Of a stretch of DNA of 64,000 bases, positions 10,921-24,428 are shown in pieces. Made by a program: the position numbers and the translations under genes. The stretch lies in the NCBI RefSeq assembly GCF_932526225.1, contig NC_064035.1, forward strand, positions 436,501-500,500, written 5' to 3'. Source of the DNA: Nematostella vectensis (lineage: Eukaryota; Cnidaria; Anthozoa; Actiniaria; Edwardsiidae). The notes beneath the pieces are model-generated. The model made no database searches. It saw only the letters and a list, made by a program, of their open reading frames with translations, and was not told the origin of the DNA. Position 1 is the first letter of the stretch. Every line of letters starts with the position of its first letter.

Positions 10921-11468
10921 TGATGTGCTCATGCTTTGTTCAGGATCCTGTACATATTTTATGCACACAAGAACTAACTAGATTCCTTGGATAACTTGAT
11001 TAAGTAGATTCTAACATAGAGCATAGCGCTCGATAGATTGATATACCTTTTTTCCGAGTATCCTTTTTTTTTTTTCCTAATGTTACTTTTTGGAATTTAC
11101 ATTCGGAAAAAAAATTATCGATTATAACCTTTTGGAGGTTACACTCGTAAAACAAATTCCCGAATGTAACCCTGAAGCTTTTCCCGAATGTAACCTCCAG
11201 TCCGATGGTGACTTTGCTTAGGATAGTTTACGATACCAATAGTATTAAAAGTAATTTTCATTACAATTCCCTTCAGCAATGCCACGTTAGTCTTTCGTTG
11301 CGGGCACTTGACTACTAACGCAGCGACCCGGGTTCGATTCCCGCTGATAGCCTATTTTTGTTTTCTTCATTTTTTTTTTTTAAATATCGATACTTAATTA
11401 TACTGTTCTTGGTGTGTCATGACATAAAAAAAAGGTATAGGGACATTTTTATGTACTCTCAGCATCTT
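10921..11468 (+). repeat. Variant monomer with altered T-rich core
   Basis: At about 11059-11077 the usual GTATACTGTTTTATTTTTCC is replaced by GTATCC followed by a long T run. The AGTATACT palindrome is lost. Only this copy shows the change, so it was never amplified. Confidence 0.8.
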
Positions 11469-12557
11469 TGATGTGCTCATGCTTTGTTCAGGATCCTGTA
11501 CATATTTTATGCACACAAGAACTAACTAGATTCCTTGGATAACTTGATTAAGTAGATTCTAACATAGAGCATAGCGCTCGATAGATTGATATACCTTTTT
11601 TTCCGAGTATACTGTTTTATTTTTCCTAATGTTACTTTTTGGAATTTACATTCGGAAAAAAAATTATCGATTATAACCTTTTGGAGGTTACACTCGTAAA
11701 ACAAATTCCCGAATGTAACCCTGAAGCTTTTCCCGAATGTAACCTCCAGTCCGATGGTGACTTTGCTTGGGATAGTTTACGATACCAATAGTATTAAAAG
11801 TGATTTTCATTACAATTCTCTTCAGCAATGCCACGTTAGTCTTTCGTTGCGTGCACTTAACTACTAACGCAGCGACCCGGGTTCGATTCCCGCTGATAGC
11901 CTATTTTTTTTCTTTTTTTTTTTTTTAAATATCGATACTTAATTATACTGTTCTTGGTGTGTCATGACATAAAAAGAAGGTATAGGGACATTTTTATGTA
12001 CTCTCAGCATCTTTGATGTGCTCATGCTTTGTTCAGGATCCTGTACATATTTTATGCACACAAGAACTAACTAGATTCCTTGGATAACTTGATTAAGTAG
12101 ATTCTAACATAGAGCATAGCGCTCGATATATTGATATACCTTTTTTTCCGAGTATACTGTTTTATTTTTCCTAATGTTACTTTTTGGAATTTACATTCGG
12201 AAAAAAAATTATCGATTGTAACCTTTTGGAGGTTACACTCGTAAAACAAATTCCCGAATGTAACCCTGAAGCTTTTCCCGAATGTAACCTCCAGTCCGAT
12301 GGTGACATTACTTGGGATAGTTTACGATACCAATAGTATTAAAAGTAATTTTCATTACAATTCCCTTCAGCAATGCCACGTTAGTCTTTCGTTGCGGGCA
12401 CTTGACTACTAACGCAGCGACCCGGGTTCGATTCCCGCTGATAGCCTTTTTTTTTTCTTTATTTTTTTTTAAATATCGATACTTAATTATACTGTTCTTG
12501 GTGTGTCATGACATAAAAAGAAGGTATAGGGACATTTTTATGTACTCTCAGCATCTT

Positions 12558-13617
12558 TGATGTGCTCATGCTTTGTTCAGGATCCTGTACATATTTTATG
12601 CACACAAGAACTAACTAGATTCCTTGGATAACTTGATTAAGTAGATTCTAACATAGAGCATAGCGCTCGATAGATTGATATACCTTTTTTTTCCGAGTAT
12701 ACTGTTTTATTTTTTCTAATGTTACTTTTTGGAATTTACATTCGGAAAAAAAAATTATCGATTATAACCTTTTGGAGGTTACACTCGTAAAACAAATTCC
12801 CGAATGTAACCCTGAAGCTTTTCCCGAATGTAACCTCCAGTCCGATGGTGACTTTGCTTGGGATAGTTTACGATACCAATAGTATTAAAAGTAATTTTCA
12901 TTACAATTCCCTTCAGCAATGCCACGTTAGTCTTTCGTTGCGGGCACTTGACTACTAACGCAGCTACCCGGGTTCGATTCCCGCTGATAGGCTATTTTTT
13001 TCTATATCGATACTTAATTATACTGTTCTTGGTGTGTCATGAGATAAAAAGAAGGTATAGGGACATTTTTATGTACTCTCAGCATCTTTGATGTGCTCAT
13101 GCTTTGTTCAGGATCCTGTACATATTTTATGCACACAAGAACTAACTAGATTCCTTGGATAACTTGATTAAGTAGATTCTAACATACAGCATAGCGCTCG
13201 ATAGATTAATATACCTTTTTTTCCGAGTATACTGTTTTATTTTTCCTAATGTTACTTTTTGGAATTTACATTCGGAAAAAAAATTATCGATTGTAACCTT
13301 TTGGAGGTTACACTCGTAAAACAAATTCCCGAATGTAACCCTAAAGCTTTTCCCGAATGTAACCTCCAGTCCGATGGTGACTTTGCTTGGGATAGTTTAC
13401 GATACCAATAGTATTAAAAGTAATTTTCATTACAATTCCCTTCAGCAATGCCACGTTAGTCTTTCGTTGCGGGCACTTGACTACTAACGCAGCGACCCGG
13501 GTTCGATTCCCGCTGATAGGCTATTTTTTTATATATCGATACTTAATTATACTGTTCTTGGTGTGTCATGACATAAAAAGAAGGTATAGGGACATTTTTA
13601 TGTACTCTCAGCATCTT
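12558..13617 (+). repeat. Two short monomers (531 and 529 bp) with reduced T/C tract
   Basis: After the tRNA-like segment these read GGCTATTTTTTTCTATATC or GGCTATTTTTTTATATATC, lacking most of the pyrimidine tract. The GATAGG ending, in place of GATAGCC, changes the tRNA-like 3' end. The same form recurs at 15683, and GATAGG also occurs near 14046, 16211 and 29820. Confidence 0.85.
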
Positions 13618-16600
13618 TGATGTGCTCATGCTTTGTTCAGGATCCTGTACATATTTTATGCACACAAGAACTAACTAGATTCCTTGGATAACTTGATTAA
13701 GTAGATTCTAACATAGAGCATAGCGCTCGATAGATTGATATACCTTTTTTTCCGAGTATACTGTTCTATTTTTCCTAATGTTACTTTTTGGAATTTACAT
13801 TCGGAAAAAAAAATTATCGATTATAACCTTTTGGAGGTTACACTCGTAAAACAAATTCCCGAATGTAACCCTGAAGGTTTTCACGAATGTAACCTCCAGT
13901 GCGATGGTGACTTTGCTTGGGATAGTTTACGATACCAATAGTATTAAAAGTAATTTTCATTACAATTCCCTTCAGCAATGCCACGTTAGTCTTTCGTTGC
14001 GGGCACTTGACTACTAACGCAGCTACCCGGGTTCGATTCCCGCTGATAGGCTATTTTTTTTTCTTTATTTTTTTTTTTAAATATCGATACTTAATTATAC
14101 TGTTCTTGGTGTGTCATGACATAAAAAAAAGGTATAGGGACATTTTTATGTACTCTCAGCATCTTTGATGTGCTCATGCTTTGTTCAGGATCCTGTAAAT
14201 ATTTTATGCACACAAGAACTAACTAGATTCCTTGGATAACTTGATTAAGTAGATTCTAACATAGAGCATAGCGCTCGATAGATTGATATACCTTTTTTTC
14301 CGAGTATACTGTTTTATTTTTCCTAATGTTACTTTTTGGAATTTACATTCGGAAAAAAAAATTATCGATTATAACGTTTTGGAGGTTACACTCGTAAAAC
14401 AAATTCCCGAATGTAACCCTGAAGCTTTTCCCGAATGTAACCTCCAGTCCGATGGTGACTTTGCTTAGGATAGTTTACGATACCAATAGTATTAAAAGTA
14501 ATTTTCAATACAATTCCCTTCAGCAATGCCACGTTAGTCTTTCGTTGCGGGCACTTGACTACTAACGCAGCGACCCGGGTTCGATTCCCGCTGATAGCCT
14601 ATTTTTTTTTTTTTTTTTTTTTTAAATATCGATACTTAATTATACTGTTCGTGGTGTGTCATGACATAAAAAAAAAGGTATAGGGACATTTTTATGTACT
14701 CTCAGCATCTTTGATGTGCTCAAGCTTTGTTCAGGATCCTGTACATATTTTATGCACACAAGAACTAACTAGATTCCTTGGATAACTTGATTAAGTAGAT
14801 TCTAACATAGAGCATAGCGCTCGATATATTGATATACCTTTTTTTCCGAGTATACTGTTTTATTTTTCCTAATGTTACTTTTTGGAATTTACATTCGGAA
14901 AAAAAATTATCGATTGTAACCTTTTGGAGGTTACACTCGTAAAACAAATTCCCGAATGTAACCCTGAAGCTTTTCCCGAATGTAACCTCCAGTGCGATGG
15001 TGACTTTGCTTGGGATAGTTTACGATACCAATAGTATTAAAAGTAATTTTCATTACAATTCCCTTCAGCAATGCCACGTTAGTCTTTCGTTGCGGGCACT
15101 TGACTACTAACGCAGCGACCCGGGTTCGATTCCCGCTGATAGCCTTTTTTTTTTTTTTTTTTTTTTTAAATATCGATACTTAATTATACTGTTCGTGGTG
15201 TGTCATGACATAAAAAGAAGGTATAGGGACATTTTTATGTACTCTCAGGATCTTTGATGTGCTCATGCTATGTTCAGGATCCTGTACATATTTTATGCAC
15301 ACAAGAACTAACTAGATTCCTTGGATAACTTGATTAAGTAGATTCTAACATAGAGCATAGCGCTCGATATATTGATATACCTTTTTTTCCGAGTATACTG
15401 TTTTATTTTTCCTAATGTTACTTTTTGGAATTTACATTCGGAAAAAAAATTATCGATTGTAACCTTTTGGAGGTTACACTCGTAAAACAAATTCCCGAAT
15501 GTAACCCTGAAGCTTTTCCCGAATGTAACCTCCAGTGCGATGGTGACTTTGCTTGGGATAGTTTACGATACCAATAGTATTAAAAGTAATTTTCATTACA
15601 ATTCCCTTCAGCAATGCCACGTTAGTCTTTCGTTGCGGGCACTTGACTACTAACGCAGCGACCCGGGTTCGATTCCCGCTGATAGGCTATTTTTTTATAT
15701 ATCGATACTTAATTATACTGTTCTTGGTGTGTCATGACATAAAAAGAAGGTATAGGGACATTTTTATGTACTCTCAGCATCTTTGATGTGCTCATGCTTT
15801 GTTCAGGATCCTGTACATATTTTATGCACACAAGAACTAACTAGATTCCTTGGATAACTTGATTAAGTAGATTCTAACATAGAGCATAGCGCTCGATAGA
15901 TTGATATACCTTTTTTTCCGAGTATACTGTTCTATTTTTCCTAATGTTACTTTTTGGAATTTACATTCGGAAAAAAAAATTATCGATTATAACCTTTTGG
16001 AGGTTACACTCGTAAAACAAATTCCCGAATGTAACCCTGAAGGTTTTCACGAATGTAACCTCCAGTGCGATGGTGACTTTGCTTGGGATAGTTTACGATA
16101 CCAATAGTATTAAAAGTAATTTTCATTACAATTCCCTTCAGCAATGCCACGTTAGTCTTTCGTTGCGGGCACTTGACTACTAACGCAGCTACCCGGGTTC
16201 GATTCCCGCTGATAGGCTATTTTTTTTTCTTTATTTTTTTTTTTAAATATCGATACTTAATTATACTGTTCTTGGTGTGTCATGACATAAAAAAAAGGTA
16301 TAGGGACATTTTTATGTACTCTCAGCATCTTTGATGTGCTCATGCTTTGTTCAGGATCCTGTAAATATTTTATGCACACAAGAACTAACTAGATTCCTTG
16401 GATAACTTGATTAAGTAGATTCTAACATAGAGCATAGCGCTCGATAGATTGATATACCTTTTTTTCCGAGTATACTGTTTTATTTTTCCTAATGTTACTT
16501 TTTGGAATTTACATTCGGAAAAAAAAATTATCGATTATAACGTTTTGGAGGTTACACTCGTAAAACAAATTCCCGAATGTAACCCTGAAGCTTTTCCCGA

Positions 16601-17860
16601 ATGTAACCTCCAGTCCGATGGTGACTTTGCTTAGGATAGTTTACGATACCAATAGTATTAAAAGTAATTTTCAATACAATTCCCTTCAGCAATGCCACGT
16701 TAGTCTTTCGTTGCGGGCACTTGACTACTAACGCAGCGACCCGGGTTCGATTCCCGCTGATAGCCTATTTTTTTTTTTTTTTTTTTTTTAAATATCGATA
16801 CTTAATTATACTGTTCGTGGTGTGTCATGACATAAAAAAAAAGGTATAGGGACATTTTTATGTACTCTCAGCATCTTTGATGTGCTCAAGCTTTGTTCAG
16901 GATCCTGTACATATTTTATGCACACAAGAACTAACTAGATTCCTTGGATAACTTGATTAAGTAGATTCTAACATAGAGCATAGCGCTCGATATATTGATA
17001 TACCTTTTTTTCCGAGTATACTGTTTTATTTTTCCTAATGTTACTTTTTGGAATTTACATTCGGAAAAAAAATTATCGATTGTAACCTTTTGGAGGTTAC
17101 ACTCGTAAAACAAATTCCCGAATGTAACCCTGAAGCTTTTCCCGAATGTAACCTCCAGTGCGATGGTGACTTTGCTTGGGATAGTTTACGATACCAATAG
17201 TATTAAAAGTAATTTTCATTACAATTCCCTTCAGCAATGCCACGTTAGTCTTTCGTTGCGGGCACTTGACTACTAACGCAGCGACCCGGGTTCGATTCCC
17301 GCTGATAGCCTTTTTTTTTTTTTTTTTTTTTTTAAATATCGATACTTAATTATACTGTTCGTGGTGTGTCATGACATAAAAAGAAGGTATAGGGACATTT
17401 TTATGTACTCTCAGGATCTTTGATGTGCTCATGCTATGTTCAGGATCCTGTACATATTTTATGCACACAAGAACTAACTAGATTCCTTGGATAACTTGAT
17501 TAAGTAGATTCTAACATAGAGCATAGCGCTCGATATATTGATATACCTTTTTTTCCGAGTATACTGTTTTATTTTTCCTAATGTTACTTTTTGGAATTTA
17601 CATTCGGAAAAAAAATTATCGATTGTAACCTTTTGGAGGTTACACTCGTAAAACAAATTCCCGAATGTAACCCTGAAGCTTTTCCCGAATGTAACCTCCA
17701 GTGCGATGGTGACTTTGCTTGGGATAGTTTACGATACCAATAGTATTAAAAGTAATTTTCATTACAATTCCCTTCAGCAATGCCACGTTAGTCTTTCGTT
17801 GCGGGCACTTGACTACTAACGCAGCCACCCGGGTTCGATTCCCGCTGATAGCCTTTTTTT
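13520..17860 (+). repeat. Four-monomer higher-order duplication, offset 2,166 bp
   Basis: Monomers at 13618, 14166, 14712 and 15255 recur at 15784, 16332, 16878 and 17421. Shared markers include GTTCTATTTTTCC (near 13764 and 15930), GAAGGTTTTCACG (near 13873 and 16039), CCTGTAAATAT, ATAACGTTTT, TTTTCAATACA and TCAGGATCTTTG. The short T tract (GGCTATTTTTTTATATATC) near 13518 and 15683 places the left end inside the monomer at 13089. Confidence 0.88.
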
Positions 17861-20800
17861 TTTCTTTATTTTTTTTTTAAATATCGATACTTAATTATAC
17901 TGTTCTTGGTGTGTCATGACATAAAAAGAAGGTATAGGGACATTTTTATGTACTCTCAGCATCTTTGATGTGCTCATGCTTTGTTCAGGATCCTGTACAT
18001 ATTTTATGCACACAAGAACTAACTAGATTCCTTGGATAACTTGATTAAGTAGATTCTAACATAGAGCATAGCGCTCAATAGATTGATATACCTTTTTTTC
18101 CGAGTATACTGTTTTATTTTTCCTAATGTTACTTTTTGGAATTTACATTCGGAAAAAAAAATTATCGATTATAACCTTTTGGAGGTTACACTCGTAAAAC
18201 AAATTCCCGAATGTAACCCTGAAGCTTTTCCCGAATGTAACCTCCAGTGCGATGGTGACTTTGCTTGGGATAGTTTACGATACCAATAGTATTAAAAGTA
18301 ACTTTCATTACAATTCCCTTCAGCAATGACACGTTAGTCTTTCGTTGCGGGCACTTGACTACTAACGCAGCTACCCGGGTTCGATTCCCGCTGATAGCCT
18401 ATTTTTTTTTCTTTATTTTTTTTTTTAAATATCGATACTTAATTATACTGTTCTTGGTGTGTCATGACATAAAAAGAAGGTATAGGGACATTTTTATGTA
18501 CTCTCAGCATCTGTGATGTGCTCATGCTATGTTCAGGATCCTGTACATATTTTATGCACACAAGAACTAACTAGATTCCTTGGATAACTTGATTAAGTAG
18601 ATTCTAACATAGAGCATAGCGCCCGATAGATTGATATACCTTTTTTTCCGAGTATACTGTTTTATTTTTCCTAATGTTACTTTTTGGAATTTACATTCGG
18701 AAAAAAAATTATCGATTGTAACCTTTTGGAGGTTACACTCGTAAAACAAATTCCCGAATTTAACCCTGAAGCTTTTCCCGAATGTAACCTCCAGTCCGAT
18801 GGTGACTTTGCTTGGGATAGTTTACGATACCAATAGTATTAAAAGTAATTTTCATTACAATTCCCTTCAGCAATGCCACGTTAGTCTTTCGTTGCGGGCA
18901 CTTGACTACTAACGCAGCCACCCGGGTTCGATTCCCGCTGATAGCCTATTTTTTTTTCTTTTTCTTTTTTTTTATATCGATACTTAATTATACTGTTCTT
19001 GGTGTGTCATGACATAAAAAGAAGGTATAGGGACATTTTTATGTACTCTCAGCATCTGTGAAGTGCTCAAGCTATGTTCAGGATCCTGTACATATTTTAT
19101 GCACACAAGAACTAACTTGATTCCTTGGATAACTTGATTAAGTAGATTCTAACATAGAGCATAGCGCTCGATAGATTGATATACCTTTTTATCCGAGTAT
19201 ACTGTTTTATTTTTCCTAATGTTACTTTTTGGAATTTACATTCGGAAAAAAAAATTATCGATTATAACGTTTTGGAGGTTACACTCGTAAAACAAATTCC
19301 CGAATGTAACCCTGAAGCTTTTCCCGAATGTAACCTCCAGTCCGATGGTGACTTTGCTTAGGATAGTTTACGATACCAATAGTATTAAAAGTAATTTTCA
19401 ATACAATTCCCTTCAGCAATGCCACGTTAGTCTTTCGTTGCGGGCACTTGACTACTAACGCAGCGACCCGGGTTCGATTCCCGCTGATAGCCTATTTTTT
19501 TTTTTTTTTTTTTTTTAAATATCGATACTTAATTATACTGTTCGTGGTGTGTCATGACATAAAAAAAAAGGTATAGGGACATTTTTATGTACTCTCAGCA
19601 TCTTTGATGTGCTCAAGCTTTGTTCAGGATCCTGTACATATTTTATGCACACAAGAACTAACTAGATTCCTTGGATAACTTGATTAAGTAGATTCTAACA
19701 TAGAGCATAGCGCTCGATATATTGATATACCTTTTTTTCCGAGTATACTGTTTTATTTTTCCTAATGTTACTTTTTGGAATTTACATTCGGAAAAAAAAT
19801 TATCGATTGTAACCTTTTGGAGGTTACACTCGTAAAACAAATTCCCGAATGTAACCCTGAAGCTTTTCCCGAATGTAACCTCCAGTGCGATGGTGACTTT
19901 GCTTGGGATAGTTTACGATACCAATAGTATTAAAAGTAATTTTCATTACAATTCCCTTCAGCAATGCCACGTTAGTCTTTCGTTGCGGGCACTTGACTAC
20001 TAACGCAGCGACCCGGGTTCGATTCCCGCTGATAGCCTTTTTTTTTTTTTTTTTTTTTTTAAATATCGATACTTAATTATACTGTTCGTGGTGTGTCATG
20101 ACATAAAAAGAAGGTATAGGGACATTTTTATGTACTCTCAGGATCTTTGATGTGCTCATGCTATGTTCAGGATCCTGTACATATTTTATGCACACAAGAA
20201 CTAACTAGATTCCTTGGATAACTTGATTAAGTAGATTCTAACATAGAGCATAGCGCTCGATATATTGATATACCTTTTTTTCCGAGTATACTGTTTTATT
20301 TTTCCTAATGTTACTTTTTGGAATTTACATTCGGAAAAAAAATTATCGATTGTAACCTTTTGGAGGTTACACTCGTAAAACAAATTCCCGAATGTAACCC
20401 TGAAGCTTTTCCCGAATGTAACCTCCAGTGCGATGGTGACTTTGCTTGGGATAGTTTACGATACCAATAGTATTAAAAGTAATTTTCATTACAATTCCCT
20501 TCAGCAATGCCACGTTAGTCTTTCGTTGCGGGCACTTGACTACTAACGCAGCCACCCGGGTTCGATTCCCGCTGATAGCCTTTTTTTTTTCTTTATTTTT
20601 TTTTTAAATATCGATACTTAATTATACTGTTCTTGGTGTGTCATGACATAAAAAGAAGGTATAGGGACATTTTTATGTACTCTCAGCATCTTTGATGTGC
20701 TCATGCTTTGTTCAGGATCCTGTACATATTTTATGCACACAAGAACTAACTAGATTCCTTGGATAACTTGATTAAGTAGATTCTAACATAGAGCATAGCG

Positions 20801-21915
20801 CTCAATAGATTGATATACCTTTTTTTCCGAGTATACTGTTTTATTTTTCCTAATGTTACTTTTTGGAATTTACATTCGGAAAAAAAAATTATCGATTATA
20901 ACCTTTTGGAGGTTACACTCGTAAAACAAATTCCCGAATGTAACCCTGAAGCTTTTCCCGAATGTAACCTCCAGTGCGATGGTGACTTTGCTTGGGATAG
21001 TTTACGATACCAATAGTATTAAAAGTAACTTTCATTACAATTCCCTTCAGCAATGACACGTTAGTCTTTCGTTGCGGGCACTTGACTACTAACGCAGCTA
21101 CCCGGGTTCGATTCCCGCTGATAGCCTATTTTTTTTTCTTTATTTTTTTTTTTAAATATCGATACTTAATTATACTGTTCTTGGTGTGTCATGACATAAA
21201 AAGAAGGTATAGGGACATTTTTATGTACTCTCAGCATCTGTGATGTGCTCATGCTATGTTCAGGATCCTGTACATATTTTATGCACACAAGAACTAACTA
21301 GATTCCTTGGATAACTTGATTAAGTAGATTCTAACATAGAGCATAGCGCCCGATAGATTGATATACCTTTTTTTCCGAGTATACTGTTTTATTTTTCCTA
21401 ATGTTACTTTTTGGAATTTACATTCGGAAAAAAAATTATCGATTGTAACCTTTTGGAGGTTACACTCGTAAAACAAATTCCCGAATTTAACCCTGAAGCT
21501 TTTCCCGAATGTAACCTCCAGTCCGATGGTGACTTTGCTTGGGATAGTTTACGATACCAATAGTATTAAAAGTAATTTTCATTACAATTCCCTTCAGCAA
21601 TGCCACGTTAGTCTTTCGTTGCGGGCACTTGACTACTAACGCAGCCACCCGGGTTCGATTCCCGCTGATAGCCTATTTTTTTTTCTTTTTCTTTTTTTTT
21701 ATATCGATACTTAATTATACTGTTCTTGGTGTGTCATGACATAAAAAGAAGGTATAGGGACATTTTTATGTACTCTCAGCATCTGTGAAGTGCTCAAGCT
21801 ATGTTCAGGATCCTGTACATATTTTATGCACACAAGAACTAACTTGATTCCTTGGATAACTTGATTAAGTAGATTCTAACATAGAGCATAGCGCTCGATA
21901 GATTGATATACCTTT
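16460..21915 (+). repeat. Five-monomer tandem duplication, offset 2,727 bp
   Basis: About 16.46-19.19 kb and 19.19-21.9 kb are near-identical at a constant offset. Examples are the GCTCAAGCTTTG motif (C at 16891 and 19618) and the CACCCGGG, CAATGACACG, CTCAATAGATTG and GCCCGATAG markers. Copy 1 overlaps the second half of the 2,166-bp duplication, so it is later than that event. The junction lies inside the monomer at 19059. Confidence 0.88.
19059..19604 (+). repeat. Chimeric monomer at the 2,727-bp duplication junction
   Basis: Its left part (TGAAGTGCTCAAGCTATG, AACTTGATTCC, CCTTTTTATCCGAG ending near 19197) equals the monomer at 21786. Its right part (nine-A tract 19246-19254, ATAACGTTTT, TTTTCAATACA) equals the monomer at 16332. 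The crossover therefore falls between about 19192 and 19254, within the AGTATACT and CCTAATGT region. Confidence 0.8.
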
Positions 21916-24397
21916 TTATCCGAGTATACTGTTTTATTTTTCCTAATGTTACTTTTTGGAATTTACATTCGGAAAAAAAATTATCGATTGTAACCTTTTG
22001 CAGGTTACACTCGTAAAACAAATTCCCGAATGTAACCCTGAAGCTTTTCCCGAATGTAACCTCCAGTCCGATGGTGACTTTGCTTGGGATAGTTTACGAT
22101 ACCAATAGTATTAAAAGTAATTTTCATTCCAATTCCCTTCAGCAATGCCACGTTAGTCTTTCGTTGCGGGCACTTGACTACTAACGCAGCGACCCGGGTT
22201 CGATTCCCGCTGATAGCCTATTTGTTTTTCTTTTTTTTTTTAAATATCGATACTTAATTATCCTGTTCTTGGTGTGTCATGACATAAAAAGAAGGTATAG
22301 GGAAATTTTTATGTACTCTCAGCATCTGTGATGTGCTCATGCTTTGTTCAGGATCCTGTACATATTTTATGCACACAAGAACTAACTAGATTCCTTGGAT
22401 AACTTGATTCAGTAGATTCTAACATAGAGCATAGCGCTCGATAGATTGATATACCTTTTTTTCCGAGTATACTGTTTTATTTTTCCTAATGTTACTTTTT
22501 GGAATTTACATTCGGAAAAAAAATTATCGATTGTAACCTTTTGGAGGTTACACTCGTAAAACAAATTCCCGAATGTAACCCTGAAGCTTTTCCCGAATGT
22601 AACCTCCAGTCCGATGGTGACTTTGCTTGGGATAGTTTACGATACCAATAGTATTAAAATTAATTTTCATTACAATTCCCTTCAGCAATGCCACGTTAGT
22701 CTTTCGTTGCGGGCACTTGACTACTAACGCAGCGACCAGGGTTCGATTCCCGCTGATAGCCTATTTTTTTTTTTTTTTTTTTTTTTAAATATCGATACTT
22801 AATTATACTGTTCTTGGTGTGTCATGACATAAAAAAAAGGTATAGGGACATTTTTATGTACTCTCAGCATCTTTGATGTGCTCAAGCTTTGTTCAGGATC
22901 CTGTACATATTTTATGCACACAAGAACTAACTAGATTCCTTGGATAACTTGATTAAGTAGATTCTAACATAGAGCATAGCGCTCGATAGATTGATATACC
23001 TTTTTTTCAGAGTATACTGTTTTATTTTTCCTAATGTTACTTTTTGGAATTTACATTCGGAAAAAAAATTATCGATTGTAACCTTTTGGAGGTTACACTC
23101 GTAAAACAAATTCCCGAATCTAACCCTGAAGCTTTTCCCGAATGTAACCTCCAGTCCGATGGTGACTTTGCTTGTGATAGTTTACGATACCAATAGTATT
23201 AAAAGTAATTTTCATTACAATTCCCTTCAGCAATGCCACGTTAGTCTTTCGTTGCGGGCACTTGACTACTAACGCAGCGACCCGGGTTCGATTCCCGCTG
23301 ATAGCCTATTTTTTTTTCTTTTTTTTTTTTTAAATATCGATACTTAATTATACTGTTCTTGGTGTGTCATGACATAAAAAGAAGGTATAGGGACATTTTT
23401 ATGTACTCTCAGCATCTTTGATGTGCTCATGCTTTGTTCAGGATCCTGTACATATTTTATGCACACAAGAACTAACTAGATTCCTTGGATAACTTGATTA
23501 AGTAGATTCTAACATAGAGCATAGCGCTCGATAGATTGATATACCTTTTTTTCCGAGTATACTGTTTTATTTTTCCTAATGTTACTTTTTGGAATTTACA
23601 TTCGGAAAAAAAATTATCGATTGTAACCTTTTGGAGGTTACACTCGTAAAACAAATTCCCGAATGTAACCCTGAAGCTTTTCCCGAATGTAACCTCCAGT
23701 CCGATGGTGACTTTGCTTGGGATAGTTTACGATACCAATAGTATTAAAAGTAATTTTCATTACAATTCCCTTCAGCAATGCCACGTTAGTCTTTCGTTGC
23801 GGGCACTTGACTACTAACGCAGCGACCCGGGTTCGATTCCCGCTGATAGCCTATTTTTTTTTTCTTTATTTTTTTTTAAATATCGATACTTAATTATACT
23901 GTTCTTGGTGTGTCATGACATAAAAAGAAGGTATAGGGACATTTTTATGTACTCTCAGCATCTGTGATGTGCTCATGCTATGTTCAGGATCCTGTACATA
24001 TTTTATGCACACAAGAACTAACTAGATTCCTTGGATAACTTGATTAAGTAGATTCTAACATAGAGCATAGCGCTCGATAGATTGATATACCTTTTTTTCC
24101 GAGTATACTGTTTTATTTTTCCTAATGTTACTTTTTAAAATTTACATTCGGAAAAAAAATTATCGATTGTAACCTTTTGGAGGTTACACTCGTAAAACAA
24201 ATTCCCGAATGTAACCCTGAAGCTTTTCCCGAATGTAACCTCCAGTCCGATGGTGACTTTGCTTGGGATAGTTTACGATACCAATAGTATTAAAAGTAAT
24301 TTTCATTACAATTCCCTTCAGCGATGCCACGTTAGTCTTTCGTTGCGGGCACTTGACTACTAACGCAGCGACCCGGGTTCGATTCCCGCTGATAGCC

Positions 24398-24428
<31 letters not shown>

